Shown: piece after piece, positions 23,638 through 31,820 of the stretch | Position numbering within the stretch: the stretch's first letter is position 1 | Layout: the number at the start of each line of letters is the position of its first letter | Source: Lachnospiraceae bacterium | Lineage (GTDB): Bacteria > Bacillota > Clostridia > Lachnospirales > Lachnospiraceae | Reading direction: 5' to 3' | NCBI GenBank assembly: GCA_017623295.1 | Contig: JAGAPK010000051.1 | Location: forward strand, 1-43,433 | DNA: 43,433 bases | Notes under the pieces: model-generated | What the model saw: only the letters and a program-made list of their open reading frames with translations | Database searches by the model: none | What the model was told of the DNA's origin: nothing | Made by a program: the position numbers and the translations under genes

Positions 23638-25165
23638 GACATCCTACCCCCATCATAAATTCTCCCACTTGTCCGGGAGTTAATGTTTTAGCATCTGCTA
23701 TTTTCTGAATCTCGCCGTTATAAATAACGCCAATCGTATCTGCAAGGTTCATAACCTCGTCAAGTTCCAGTGAAATCAAAAGAATTGCCTTTCCTTTATC
23801 ACGTTCACCAATAATCTGCTTATGTATATTTTCAATTGCTCCGATATCAAGTCCCCTTGTCGGCTGTACAAAAATAAGTAAAGAAGATTCCAGTTCTATT
23901 TCTCTGGCTATAATCGCCTTCTGCTGATTACCACCGCTCATAGAACGGACAATCGTTGCATTTCCCTGTCCACTTCGAATATCATATTTGTCAATCAGCT
24001 TCGTTCCGTATTCCTCAAATTCATTCGCCTTAATCATTCCTTTTGATGAAAAAGGCTCCTCAAAGTAATTTTTCAATGCCAGATTATCGGAAAGTGAAAA
24101 ATCCATTACCAGACCAACATTGTGCCTGTCTTCCGGAATATACGCAAGCCCTTCTAAATTTCGCTTTCGAATGTTGTAATTTGTAATATCCACTCCATTT
24201 AAAGTTATCTTACCACTGCTTGCCTTCATCATTCCGGCAATCGCATCTGCAATCTCTACCTGTCCATTACCGGACACACCTGCTATTACAAAAATTTCTC
24301 CTTTATGAATGGAAAAGCTGACATCTTTTACTACTTCATATTTGTCCTGATTTTTGACAGTAAGGTGCTCCACTTTAAGAACTTCTTCTCCGAATTTCGG
24401 TTCTGTTTTTTCTACCGTAAAGTTAACTTCACGACCAACCATCATATTTGCCATAGTTTTTGTATCGGTTGTTGCTACGTCCAGAACACCAATCAGTTTA
24501 CCTCGGCAAAGAATTGCACAACGATCTGCAATTTTCTTGATTTCTTCCAATTTATGTGTAATCAGAATAATCGTTTTGCCATCATCACGAAGGCCTTTGA
24601 TAATCTCCAGAAGAAATTCAATTTCCTGTGGTGTAAGTACCGCTGTCGGCTCATCAAAAATAAGAATTTCCGCTTCACGATACAACATTTTCAATATTTC
24701 AACACGCTGTTGTATGGAAACATTCACATCTTCAATTACTTTTGTCGGATCAACTTCCAAACCAAATTTCTTAGACAATTCCAGAATCTCTTTATTGGCT
24801 CTTTTCAAATCAACCGTTTTGATAAAGCCTAATGTTTTCTTTACCGGTTCCATTCCCATAATAATATTCTCAGCAATTGTATAATTGCTGACTAATTTAA
24901 AGTGCTGATGCACCATTCCAATATTCAACTGCGTTGCATGATTTGGAGACTGAATTTTAACTTTCTCTCCACGAATAATAATTTCACCCTCATCCGGTTC
25001 ATACATACCAAAAAGCATACTCATCAGAGTGGATTTTCCGGCTCCATTTTCACCGAGCAATGCGAATATTTCTCCCTTCTTAATCTGGATAGAAACATCA
25101 TCATTTGCTACAATACCAGGAAAACGCTTCGTGATATGGTTCATCTCGATAATGTAATCAGACAT
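23627..25165 (-). CDS. Nucleoside-type ABC importer, ATP-binding protein
   Basis: The 512 residues hold two fused ATPase domains, as in sugar and nucleoside importers. Domain 1 has Walker A GENGAGKSTLM (about 38-48), the variant signature VSIQQRVEILK and Walker B ILIFDEPTAVL. Domain 2 has a degenerate Walker A (GVSGNGQ, lacking GKS), signature MSGGNQQKAII and LLIFVQPTRGLD. This asymmetry is normal in the family. It is first in the ATPase-permease-permease unit and lies downstream of the lipoprotein gene, beyond a terminator. Confidence 0.94.
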   Translation of the reverse strand: MSDYIIEMNHITKRFPGIVANDDVSIQIKKGEIFALLGENGAGKSTLMSMLFGMYEPDEGEIIIRGEKVKIQSPNHATQLNIGMVHQHFKLVSNYTIAENIIMGMEPVKKTLGFIKTVDLKRANKEILELSKKFGLEVDPTKVIEDVNVSIQQRVEILKMLYREAEILIFDEPTAVLTPQEIEFLLEIIKGLRDDGKTIILITHKLEEIKKIADRCAILCRGKLIGVLDVATTDTKTMANMMVGREVNFTVEKTEPKFGEEVLKVEHLTVKNQDKYEVVKDVSFSIHKGEIFVIAGVSGNGQVEIADAIAGMMKASSGKITLNGVDITNYNIRKRNLEGLAYIPEDRHNVGLVMDFSLSDNLALKNYFEEPFSSKGMIKANEFEEYGTKLIDKYDIRSGQGNATIVRSMSGGNQQKAIIAREIELESSLLIFVQPTRGLDIGAIENIHKQIIGERDKGKAILLISLELDEVMNLADTIGVIYNGEIQKIADAKTLTPGQVGEFMMGVGCREE

Positions 25166-25246
25166 GTAAATCCTCCCACAGACTTCCCCTTGTCAGTCTA
25201 TTTCTATTTTGTACTTTTCTATTATATCGAAAAAAGTCAAAAAGAA

Positions 25247-25290
25247 AAAGGCTGTATAGGAAAATTTTGTATCTTTTCCTCACAGCCTTT
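25247..25290 (-). terminator. Terminator between the BMP lipoprotein and the ABC ATPase gene
   Basis: AAAGGCTGT (25247-25255) pairs with ACAGCCTTT (25282-25290), with an inner AGGAAAA/TTTTCCT stem. The minus-strand tail is TTTTCTTTTTG. Partial read-through would give much more binding protein than transporter. A TATAAT at 25221-25226 just beyond could be a separate weak promoter. Confidence 0.8.
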
Positions 25291-25336
25291 ATTACTTTCT
25301 CATTTTTCAAATCATTCCATAAATGATTACTCTATC

Positions 25337-26584
25337 CTACCATGTAAAATCTTCTGGTGTGATACCATTGAAGTTAGCAGCCGGTACGATTGCTCCGGAT
25401 TTAACCTGCTCATATGCTGCATCAATTTTCTCGATTGTTTCAGCGCTTAACTGGCATCTGCCTTCTTCGCTTACATAACCTGTAGAATCTGTATCAGCCT
25501 GGAGTGTTACGTTACCACCTTTGAAAGAACCATCTGCGATAGCTGTTAATGCTCTTTCTACGTTAAGGTGCATAACCTTAAGAGCAGATGTAAGAACTAC
25601 GTTACTGTCTCCGTTTGCACCATCATCATACTGGTCAACGTCACAACCGATGAATTTAACGCCTTCAGCTTCTTTTACAGCTGTAAGTGTACCATTTCCG
25701 GATGCACCAGCTGCAACAAAAACAATATCAACGCCTTCTTCGATTAACGCATTACCTACTACTTTACCTGTAGCTTCATCAGCGAAAGAACCGATGTAGT
25801 TACCGCCTACGTTAGCACCGGTAACGTCAGTTCCTGCATAGGAAGGAAGTTCAACAACTTCTACGCTCTTACCTTCTGTTTCGTTAACATATTTAACACC
25901 GCATTCAAAACCATACTGGTAGTTAACATTAGAAGGATATGCAATACCATTAACAACTGCTACTTTGTTTGTAGTTGTTTCTAATGCTGCAGCCATACCA
26001 GCAAAGAAGCCGGATTCCTGCTCTGCGAAGCACATAGCATAGATATTTTCAACTTCTACTGTATTTCCTTCTGCATCAGATGGGAAGGAATCTACAAGGA
26101 TGAATTTAACATCAGGATTTTCCTGTGCAACTGTAGAAATTCCAGCGAACTGGAAACCGCAGCAAACGATTACATCATAATCAGCTACGATATCTGCTAC
26201 TGCCTGAACAGCAGCTGCTGTATCACCAGTTGTTTCCTGTACAGGTGTTACAGTAGCATCTGGATTAGCTTCGATAAAGCTTAAAATACCGTTGTAGTTA
26301 TCTTCATTGAAAGAACCATCATCAACTCCGGAAGGACTGCTTACGATAGCAATTTTTAATGCTGCCCCAGCAGTTTCTTCTGTTGTTTCTTCTGCATCAG
26401 TTGTTTCTTCTGCTGCAGTTTCCTCTGTTGTTGTTGCTTCTTCTGTTGCTGCATCTTCAGTTGTTGTTTCTTCTGTTGTTGTTTCTTCTGTTGTTGTTTC
26501 TGTAGTATCTGCTGAGCTACCACATGCAACTAAAGAAAAAGACATAACAGATGCAAGAACAAGTGCTAAAATTTTCTTTTTCAT
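25337..26584 (-). CDS. BMP-family substrate-binding lipoprotein (nucleoside receptor type)
   Basis: The extracellular binding protein of the ABC importer that follows. A signal peptide ends in a lipobox LVAC with the acylated Cys at 21. A linker of about 50 residues made almost only of Thr, Glu and Ala follows. The BMP/PnrA domain runs from about 75 to 415 (KIAIVSSPSGVDDGSFNED, VCCGFQFAGI, VVNGIAYPSNVNYQYGFECG). Family members bind purine nucleosides, so guanosine, adenosine or inosine is the likely ligand (inference from the family). It has its own promoter and is followed by a terminator. I see no purine riboswitch in the 120 bases upstream. Confidence 0.92.
   Translation of the reverse strand: MKKKILALVLASVMSFSLVACGSSADTTETTTEETTTEETTTEDAATEEATTTEETAAEETTDAEETTEETAGAALKIAIVSSPSGVDDGSFNEDNYNGILSFIEANPDATVTPVQETTGDTAAAVQAVADIVADYDVIVCCGFQFAGISTVAQENPDVKFILVDSFPSDAEGNTVEVENIYAMCFAEQESGFFAGMAAALETTTNKVAVVNGIAYPSNVNYQYGFECGVKYVNETEGKSVEVVELPSYAGTDVTGANVGGNYIGSFADEATGKVVGNALIEEGVDIVFVAAGASGNGTLTAVKEAEGVKFIGCDVDQYDDGANGDSNVVLTSALKVMHLNVERALTAIADGSFKGGNVTLQADTDSTGYVSEEGRCQLSAETIEKIDAAYEQVKSGAIVPAANFNGITPEDFTW
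26460..26502 (-). repeat. 15-bp in-frame tandem repeat in the lipoprotein linker
   Basis: The 15-base unit GTTGTTGTTTCTTCT (plus-strand reading) occurs twice perfectly at 26460-26474 and 26475-26489, with a third partial copy to 26502. Each unit codes for five residues of the Glu/Thr linker, so unit gain or loss would keep the frame and alter only linker length. Confidence 0.8.
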
Positions 26585-26627
26585 AATTGTCTCCTCCTGA
26601 TTTATGAATTACTTTTTTAACATGGAT

Positions 26628-26656
26628 ATCTTAGCATTGAATCACAGAAAATTCAA
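26628..26656 (-). promoter_or_regulatory. Sigma-A promoter of the BMP lipoprotein gene
   Basis: On the minus strand, TTGAAT (26651-26656) and TAAGAT (26628-26633) are 17 bases apart; the gene starts 44 bases downstream behind a strong AGGAGGAG site. Confidence 0.7.
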
Positions 26657-26662
26657 CAAAAA

Positions 26663-26689
26663 ATTCTCCAAAGAATATCCTTGGAGAAT
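26663..26689 (-). terminator. Terminator after the DUF1905-C39 gene
   Basis: ATTCTCCA (26663-26670) and TGGAGAAT (26682-26689) form a strong stem, followed on the minus strand by TTTTTTG. It separates this gene from the nucleoside importer operon. Confidence 0.88.
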
Positions 26690-26706
26690 CTTACGCCTAT
26701 AATTAT

Positions 26707-27372
26707 TTATAAAATTTCTAAATAACCAATTATTTTTGTCATATCAAACTCTTTCAAAATACCAAGATTTGGGTCATAGTATTTTCTATCAAAGCCTACC
26801 AGATAATGGCTGTATCTTCCCATCTTTTCCATGATAATACAGCAATGTGGTAATTTCACTTCTTTTCCAAGTGTATAAACAAGCTTTTCCGCATGAGGAA
26901 TACCAAGATATTCCAAAGTACCAATCATTTTCCCCATATTTGCCTGCCACTCGCGGCACTTCATAATATCACTTGCTTCGTCTAATGTTGTGCCGGCAAT
27001 CATTGCGATACATGCCTGACCGCAAAGGCCATCCCAAGGTTGTGTTACTAAATCCACACTATCCACTTTCCTGATTGGATTTTCTACTGAATATGGACTG
27101 TTTTCACTTACCTCAACATCATTTCCTACAATTTCAATGGAAACTAAATATTTTTTGCCAAGTTCTACTTTGGATAAGATGCTGTCATCTACCGGAATAT
27201 CATAATATCCCTGCCCCTTTGGCAGCAAATCACAAGTAAAACATACATCATCAAAACATACTCTTGCCGGTGCATCACCGATTTTCTCGCAAACTTCCCA
27301 TACATTAAACGGAACTGCGATTGAATTTTCATTTTCTCTAAATTCAACCGTTCCTTCAAATTCGTATTTCAC
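26707..27372 (-). CDS. DUF1905-like domain fused to a C39-like (papain-fold) domain
   Basis: I do not recognise a named gene. From GTG 27372 the protein has 221 residues and no signal peptide. Residues 1-82 resemble DUF1905, a small beta-barrel domain (FEGTVEFRENENSIAVPFNV, DLLPKGQGYYDIPVDDSI). Residues 105-221 resemble a C39-like cysteine peptidase: Q111 and C117 in QPWDGLCGQACIAMIAG, H189 in RYSHYLVGF and D200 in YYDPNLG, all in the expected order. I prefer GTG 27372 over ATG 27378 because GGAGGT abuts that ATG but is seven bases from the GTG. It has its own promoter, a hairpin in its leader and a terminator. Substrate and partner are unknown. Confidence 0.7.
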   Translation of the reverse strand: MKYEFEGTVEFRENENSIAVPFNVWEVCEKIGDAPARVCFDDVCFTCDLLPKGQGYYDIPVDDSILSKVELGKKYLVSIEIVGNDVEVSENSPYSVENPIRKVDSVDLVTQPWDGLCGQACIAMIAGTTLDEASDIMKCREWQANMGKMIGTLEYLGIPHAEKLVYTLGKEVKLPHCCIIMEKMGRYSHYLVGFDRKYYDPNLGILKEFDMTKIIGYLEIL

Positions 27373-27405
27373 GCTCATACCTCCACATTTTTTATTAACC
27401 TTCTC

Positions 27406-27431
27406 ATCTGTATACCAATATGTATTCAGAT
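27406..27431 (-). repeat. Inverted repeat in the leader of the DUF1905-C39 gene
   Basis: ATCTGTATAC and GTATTCAGAT (plus strand) form a 10-bp arm pair with one mismatch around a six-base centre. It lies between the -10 box and the ribosome site, so it may be an operator or a leader hairpin. Confidence 0.5.
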
Positions 27432-27437
27432 ATAATT

Positions 27438-27466
27438 ATTTTAGCATGAACCCTAATATCACACAA
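27438..27466 (-). promoter_or_regulatory. Promoter of the DUF1905-C39 gene
   Basis: On the minus strand, TTGTGT (27461-27466) and TAAAAT (27438-27443) are 17 bases apart. Confidence 0.55.
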
Positions 27467-27494
27467 CCATTGTACCTTATTAAAAACATAGAAT

Positions 27495-28388
27495 CTAACC
27501 TTTTACCATAGAAGGCGATACCCCGACAATATCCTTAAATCTTCTTGCAAAAGTAGAATAATCAGAAAAACCACAATCATAGCACACTTTCGATGCCGGT
27601 ACACCAGTCATAATTCTTCTTTTGGCTTCCAGAATTCTCTTCTCGCTGATATATTGATGAATGGAATAACCGGTCGCTTCTTTGAACTGGCGCATCAGAT
27701 AATAGCGGCTGATATAAAACTTTTCCGCCAGCAAATCAATGTTTATTTCTTCCTGTGTCAGATGCTCCTGTATATAAGATATCACATCAACTATTTTCTC
27801 ATTATAGGAAGCAGTTGTGATAAATGCTTTGGGCTGCGCCACACACGCTCTGTTAAACAAAACCATAAATTCTAACAAAGCAGCTTCTAGCATTCTATCG
27901 CTTAAGAAATCCTGTTTCTGCTTCGCTTCTTCTTCCATACGCATCAGACATTCTAATAACTGCTCATAACTTCCCGGTGCAAAATGGACTACCGCATTCC
28001 GGTTTATCTTTGCAAGTTCAAAGCAATTCCGCATGCTTTCCATTCGCTCATTTTCGTGACTCATAAATTCTTCCGAAAGATATATAATATATCTCTCGTA
28101 AGGCTTATCTGTTTCGATTTCCGGCTTATGAATCGCATTGAAATCTACTAAGACAAAATCATGCGGCTTCAATTTATAGCTTTTTCCTTCAATCTTATAA
28201 TTCACATTGCCTTCTACGAAATAAATGATTTTGTAAAAGTCATGGTAATGGAATGCAAACTCTTTCTGCACACAATCTTTGATATGAAAAATTTTAAAAG
28301 GCTCTGTTAAAAAGCCTGTTTTCTCATATTGTTCCAGCCCATTTTCCGGTATTTCTTTTTTCGCGTCGCCTTTTACTTTCTCAGTCAT
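27495..28388 (-). CDS. AraC-family transcription regulator
   Basis: The N-terminal half is a cupin-type ligand domain (FAFHYHDFYKIIYFVEGNVN, LKPHDFVLVDFNAIHKPE). The last 100 residues are a double helix-turn-helix (INIDLLAEKFYISRYYLMRQ, FKEATGYSIHQYI, VCYDCGFSDYSTFARRFKDI). Start chosen at ATG 28388 with GAGG nine bases upstream; it overlaps the GH25 stop by eight bases, so the two are coupled. A TTG at 28403 is the alternative. Such regulators often respond to sugars or small ligands. Its targets are unknown; the YitT and GH25 genes of the same transcript are candidates. Confidence 0.92.
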   Translation of the reverse strand: MTEKVKGDAKKEIPENGLEQYEKTGFLTEPFKIFHIKDCVQKEFAFHYHDFYKIIYFVEGNVNYKIEGKSYKLKPHDFVLVDFNAIHKPEIETDKPYERYIIYLSEEFMSHENERMESMRNCFELAKINRNAVVHFAPGSYEQLLECLMRMEEEAKQKQDFLSDRMLEAALLEFMVLFNRACVAQPKAFITTASYNEKIVDVISYIQEHLTQEEINIDLLAEKFYISRYYLMRQFKEATGYSIHQYISEKRILEAKRRIMTGVPASKVCYDCGFSDYSTFARRFKDIVGVSPSMVKG

Positions 28389-29502
28389 TTGACAGATCCT
28401 CAAAACTAATATTCATATCAACATCGCCTTCGATTCCATAAATACTTCCGCTGTCGGTATACTGCCATACCTTAAAATCATATGGGAAATATACTTCTGA
28501 ATCATAGTAAGCAAACCATTTATCGTATTCTTCCAGCTGTTCCATATCTAACATCAGCATAAAGGTTTTCAGGTTTCCATATATCATCGGTGTATAGCCT
28601 GCGTTCTTAATCATCTCACAAAAAGCAATACAATACTCTGTTCTCTCTTCTTTGGTTAAATCATTGGTTCTTCCGTTTTTGTTTGCAACTGCTTCTACAT
28701 CCAATACAACCGGATAGGTTACATCATAAGGCTCAATCGCATCCAGTACATATGCTGCCTCTTCCTTTGCCTCTGCCACGCTGGTTGCCTGAGTAAAGAA
28801 ATAAATACCTACATCAATGTCATTGTCCAGTGCACCGTTGATATTATCTTCAAACGTTTCGTCTTGCATGATTTCCCCTTCGGTATAGCCACGAATTCCA
28901 AGACGGATAAAAGCATAATCGACATCGTCCTGTGCAACTTTGTTCCAGTTAATATCCCCTTGATATTTGGAAACATCAATTCCCTTATAGGAAATCAGTT
29001 CATCATTTTCGTAATATTCCATCAATCCATCTTCTGTCTGCACAAAATTTTCTGCCTGATATGTATGCTTTTTGAGCGAATCCTGAATCGGGAAAAAGAA
29101 ATACTGGTTGGAGTCCGCCACAATAATGTCATCCGGATAAAACTTCCGCAACACGTTGATTGTGCTTTCTCCACCTTCCAACAACTCTTTGATGCCGCCT
29201 AAAATCTCATTTTCTTTTTCTTCCGATGCCTGTAAAGCCACTTCCTGCGTTTTCTGGCTTAACAAAGCATCGAACTCTTCCTGTGTATAGCTTTCTTCCT
29301 GTATTGTTTTAATTTCTGCCAGTTCCTGCATAACCGTTATATTTTCCATCTCAGCCGCCCGGTATTTGAAAACCATAACAAGACAGACCGTAACTGCACA
29401 TAGTGTTACGATACATAATATAATGGAACCAAACAAAATGCTGTTTTCACTTTTTCTTCGTCTTCTCTTTCTCGTTCTCATTGGTACATTATTTTCCTGC
29501 AT
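28381..29502 (-). CDS. Membrane-anchored GH25 lysozyme-like muramidase
   Basis: The C-terminal 200 residues are a glycoside hydrolase family 25 domain: KGIDVSKYQGDINW (D176), GIYFFTQATS, VVLDVEAVANK with the D268/E270 pair of the active site, and KVWQYTDSGSIYGIEGDVDM near the end. The N-terminus is strongly basic (RTRKRRRRK), followed by one membrane helix at 21-45 and a Gln/Glu-rich coiled coil to about 110. No cleavage site is evident, so it is probably tethered outside the cell. It would cut the glycan of peptidoglycan in cell-wall remodelling. It lies between YitT and AraC genes with short gaps. Confidence 0.92.
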   Translation of the reverse strand: MQENNVPMRTRKRRRRKSENSILFGSIILCIVTLCAVTVCLVMVFKYRAAEMENITVMQELAEIKTIQEESYTQEEFDALLSQKTQEVALQASEEKENEILGGIKELLEGGESTINVLRKFYPDDIIVADSNQYFFFPIQDSLKKHTYQAENFVQTEDGLMEYYENDELISYKGIDVSKYQGDINWNKVAQDDVDYAFIRLGIRGYTEGEIMQDETFEDNINGALDNDIDVGIYFFTQATSVAEAKEEAAYVLDAIEPYDVTYPVVLDVEAVANKNGRTNDLTKEERTEYCIAFCEMIKNAGYTPMIYGNLKTFMLMLDMEQLEEYDKWFAYYDSEVYFPYDFKVWQYTDSGSIYGIEGDVDMNISFEDLSND

Positions 29503-29517
29503 AAATTCTCCTCTTCA

Positions 29518-30384
29518 CTAAATCCGTTCACTAAAATAACTTTTGTATCCTTCTCCAAATACTTCGGTTGCTCTTGTAATAATCATAAAGGCTTCCGCAT
29601 CCTCTTCTTTTACAATTACTTCTATTTGCGGCGAGATTGCCTTTTTTACAGCGCACAAAAGTACTTTTTTCTCTTTTCCACTGAATGCCCCGCGTCCTTC
29701 AATATGTGTCACTCCGACATTCAGTTCATCTAACAGCCGCTCCGTAATTTCTTCTGCCTTATCACTGATAATATAAATTAATTTGGCTTCATCCTTACCA
29801 TACAAAACAATATCCAATACCGCCGAAGAAACAATAACCGCAATCGCTGCATATAGGGCAGCCTCAATATCATGAAACACCATTCCTGATATACTCACAA
29901 TTATAACATCTGCAAAGAAAAAAATCACTCCTGTCTTTAGATGAGGTAATTTTAATCGCAGCCATTTTACAATAATATCCATTCCACCTGTTGTTGCACC
30001 AGCTTTTAATATCATACCAATTGATACCGCAGTCAGTGCACCACCGGCAAGTGCTGCTAACAGTATATCATCTGTGGCAGCCCCAAAGGATGACAAAATA
30101 TTGGTAAATACAGAAATAAGACTAAGCGCATAAATTGTTGAAATCGTAAATTTTATTCCAAATTTCCAGATGGCAAACAAAAGAATCGGAATATTTAAAA
30201 GAAAAATCAATGTACCGGTTTCTATTGGAAGTACCCTGTTAATAATAATTGCAATGCCAGTTACCCCACCCGGTGCCATATTATTGGGGTCCACAAACAA
30301 ACTGACCGCTGCGGCATATCCCAAAGATGCTATCGTAATAATCAGATATTTTTTTATATTTTCTTTCCATGTAAGTTTTTTCAT
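29518..30384 (-). CDS. YitT family membrane protein (DUF161 plus DUF2179)
   Basis: A 288-residue inner membrane protein with about five or six hydrophobic helices in the first 190 residues. The family mark is LFVDPNNMAPGGVTGIAIII near 25-44; AGATTGGMDIIVKWL follows. A soluble DUF2179 domain makes up the last 80 residues (GVTHIEGRGAFSGKEKKVLL). Function in most bacteria is unknown. It begins only 22 bases after the terminator of the ilvA gene, so its promoter must overlap that hairpin or it relies on read-through. GH25 and AraC genes follow on the same strand. Confidence 0.92.
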   Translation of the reverse strand: MKKLTWKENIKKYLIITIASLGYAAAVSLFVDPNNMAPGGVTGIAIIINRVLPIETGTLIFLLNIPILLFAIWKFGIKFTISTIYALSLISVFTNILSSFGAATDDILLAALAGGALTAVSIGMILKAGATTGGMDIIVKWLRLKLPHLKTGVIFFFADVIIVSISGMVFHDIEAALYAAIAVIVSSAVLDIVLYGKDEAKLIYIISDKAEEITERLLDELNVGVTHIEGRGAFSGKEKKVLLCAVKKAISPQIEVIVKEEDAEAFMIITRATEVFGEGYKSYFSERI

Positions 30385-30405
30385 ATGATTCCCCTTGCAA
30401 ACAAA

Positions 30406-30434
30406 AAATCCATATACAGCTAGTATACGGATTT
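30406..30434 (-). terminator. Terminator after threonine ammonia-lyase
   Basis: A 12-bp stem (30406-30417 with 30423-30434, one G-U pair) has a five-base loop and TTTTTT on the minus strand. A possible -35 TTGAAT and -10-like TATACT sit in and before the stem. Confidence 0.85.
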
Positions 30435-30505
30435 TTATTCAAAATATTTATCTTAAAATCTTTATCGTTTCTGATTTCTCTTAGAACGCAGGCATAATAT
30501 AACTC

Positions 30506-31729
30506 TTAGATACTTGCACGAACCAGCTTTGGTTTATAGCCGTTTTCTTCCAACGCCTTGATAATCTGGTTTTTGTGTTCTGTACCATATGCTTCCAAAG
30601 TAATACGAAGTTCTACTGCCGCATTACGGTTAATGGATACGAACTGATTATGCTCTAACTTGATAACGTTACCGCTCTGTTTTGCAATGACATCAGCTAC
30701 TCTGGATAATTCACCCGGCTTATCCGGAAGTAATACAGATACCGTAAAGATTCTGTCACGCATTACAAGTCCCTGCTGTACAACGGAAGACATTGTAATA
30801 ACGTCCATATTTCCACCACTTAAGATGGAAACAATCTTTTTGTTTTTAACATTCAGATGTTTCAATGCTGCAACAGTAAGCAGTCCTGAATTTTCAACAA
30901 TCATTTTATGATTCTCTACCATATCAAGGAACGTAACAACCAGTTCTTCATCTTCTACGGTAATAATATCATCCAGATTCTTGCTTACATATGGAAAAAT
31001 AACACTACCCGGTGTCTTAACTGCAGTACCATCTGCAATAGTATTAACACCATCCAATGTCACTACTTTTCCTGCTTTGATAGATTCCTGTATACAGTTT
31101 GCACCAGCCGGTTCTACACCAATTACTTTAATCTTTGGATTTAACAATTTGGCAAGTGTGGAAACACCGGTTGCCAGACCGCCACCACCAATCGGAACCA
31201 GAATATAATCTACCAGCGGAAGTTCTTTGATAATTTCCATCGCAATTGTTCCCTGTCCGGTTGCCACGTCCAAATCATCAAAAGGATGCACGAAAGTATA
31301 TCCATGCTCTTCTGCCAGTTTATATGCATGTGCACAAGCTTCATCATATACATCACCATATAAAACAACTTCTGCCCCATAACTTTTCGTTCTATTTACT
31401 TTAATAAGAGGAGTTGTAGTAGGCATTACAATCGTTGCTTTTACACCATAGCATTTTGCTGCATATGCAACACCCTGTGCATGGTTTCCGGCAGATGCTG
31501 TAATCAGACCTTTCTGTCTGTCCTCTTCTGACAACGTGCTTAATTTATAATAAGCACCTCTCAATTTGTAAGCACCGGTAAACTGCATATTTTCCGGTTT
31601 CAGATATACTTTATTTCCGGTCTGCGCACTGAAATAGTCACTGTACACCAACTCAGTTGACAACGTAACCTTTTTCACAACTTCACATGCTTCTTCAAAT
31701 TTTTCCAGTGTCATTTTTTTCTCTTCCAT
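30506..31729 (-). CDS. ilvA: Threonine ammonia-lyase with C-terminal ACT domain
   Basis: A PLP enzyme that deaminates threonine to 2-oxobutanoate, either for isoleucine synthesis or for threonine breakdown. The PLP lysine is K55 in GAYKLRGAYYK. SAGNHAQGVAYAAK and PIGGGGLATGVS bind the cofactor phosphate and substrate. The last 75 residues form one ACT-like regulatory domain (VSVLLPDKPGELSRVADVIA). With 407 residues it is the shorter single-ACT type often labelled IlvA or TdcB; regulation by isoleucine cannot be judged here. Start ATG has GAGG upstream. No other isoleucine genes are nearby. Confidence 0.93.
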   Translation of the reverse strand: MEEKKMTLEKFEEACEVVKKVTLSTELVYSDYFSAQTGNKVYLKPENMQFTGAYKLRGAYYKLSTLSEEDRQKGLITASAGNHAQGVAYAAKCYGVKATIVMPTTTPLIKVNRTKSYGAEVVLYGDVYDEACAHAYKLAEEHGYTFVHPFDDLDVATGQGTIAMEIIKELPLVDYILVPIGGGGLATGVSTLAKLLNPKIKVIGVEPAGANCIQESIKAGKVVTLDGVNTIADGTAVKTPGSVIFPYVSKNLDDIITVEDEELVVTFLDMVENHKMIVENSGLLTVAALKHLNVKNKKIVSILSGGNMDVITMSSVVQQGLVMRDRIFTVSVLLPDKPGELSRVADVIAKQSGNVIKLEHNQFVSINRNAAVELRITLEAYGTEHKNQIIKALEENGYKPKLVRASI

Positions 31730-31766
31730 TTCTAACGCCTCTGTTTCCTTATCGTTTCACACAATT

Positions 31767-31795
31767 ATATTACTGCCTATTGGTATTTCTTTCAA
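31767..31795 (-). promoter_or_regulatory. Promoter of threonine ammonia-lyase
   Basis: On the minus strand, TTGAAA (31790-31795) and TAATAT (31767-31772) are 17 bases apart, between the ftsY stop and the ilvA start. No terminator is visible after ftsY, so read-through is also possible. Confidence 0.55.
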
Positions 31796-31820
31796 CCTGT
31801 TCTTATTGGTAAATTTACAT

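Noticed and set aside
26307-26600. A Val/Ser-rich open frame on the plus strand
   Set aside because: It is the complement of the Glu/Thr repeat of the BMP lipoprotein; no ribosome site or family match.
26585-26706. A purine or 2'-deoxyguanosine riboswitch before the nucleoside importer
   Set aside because: The region holds only a terminator, a promoter and a ribosome site; the conserved three-way junction core is not there.
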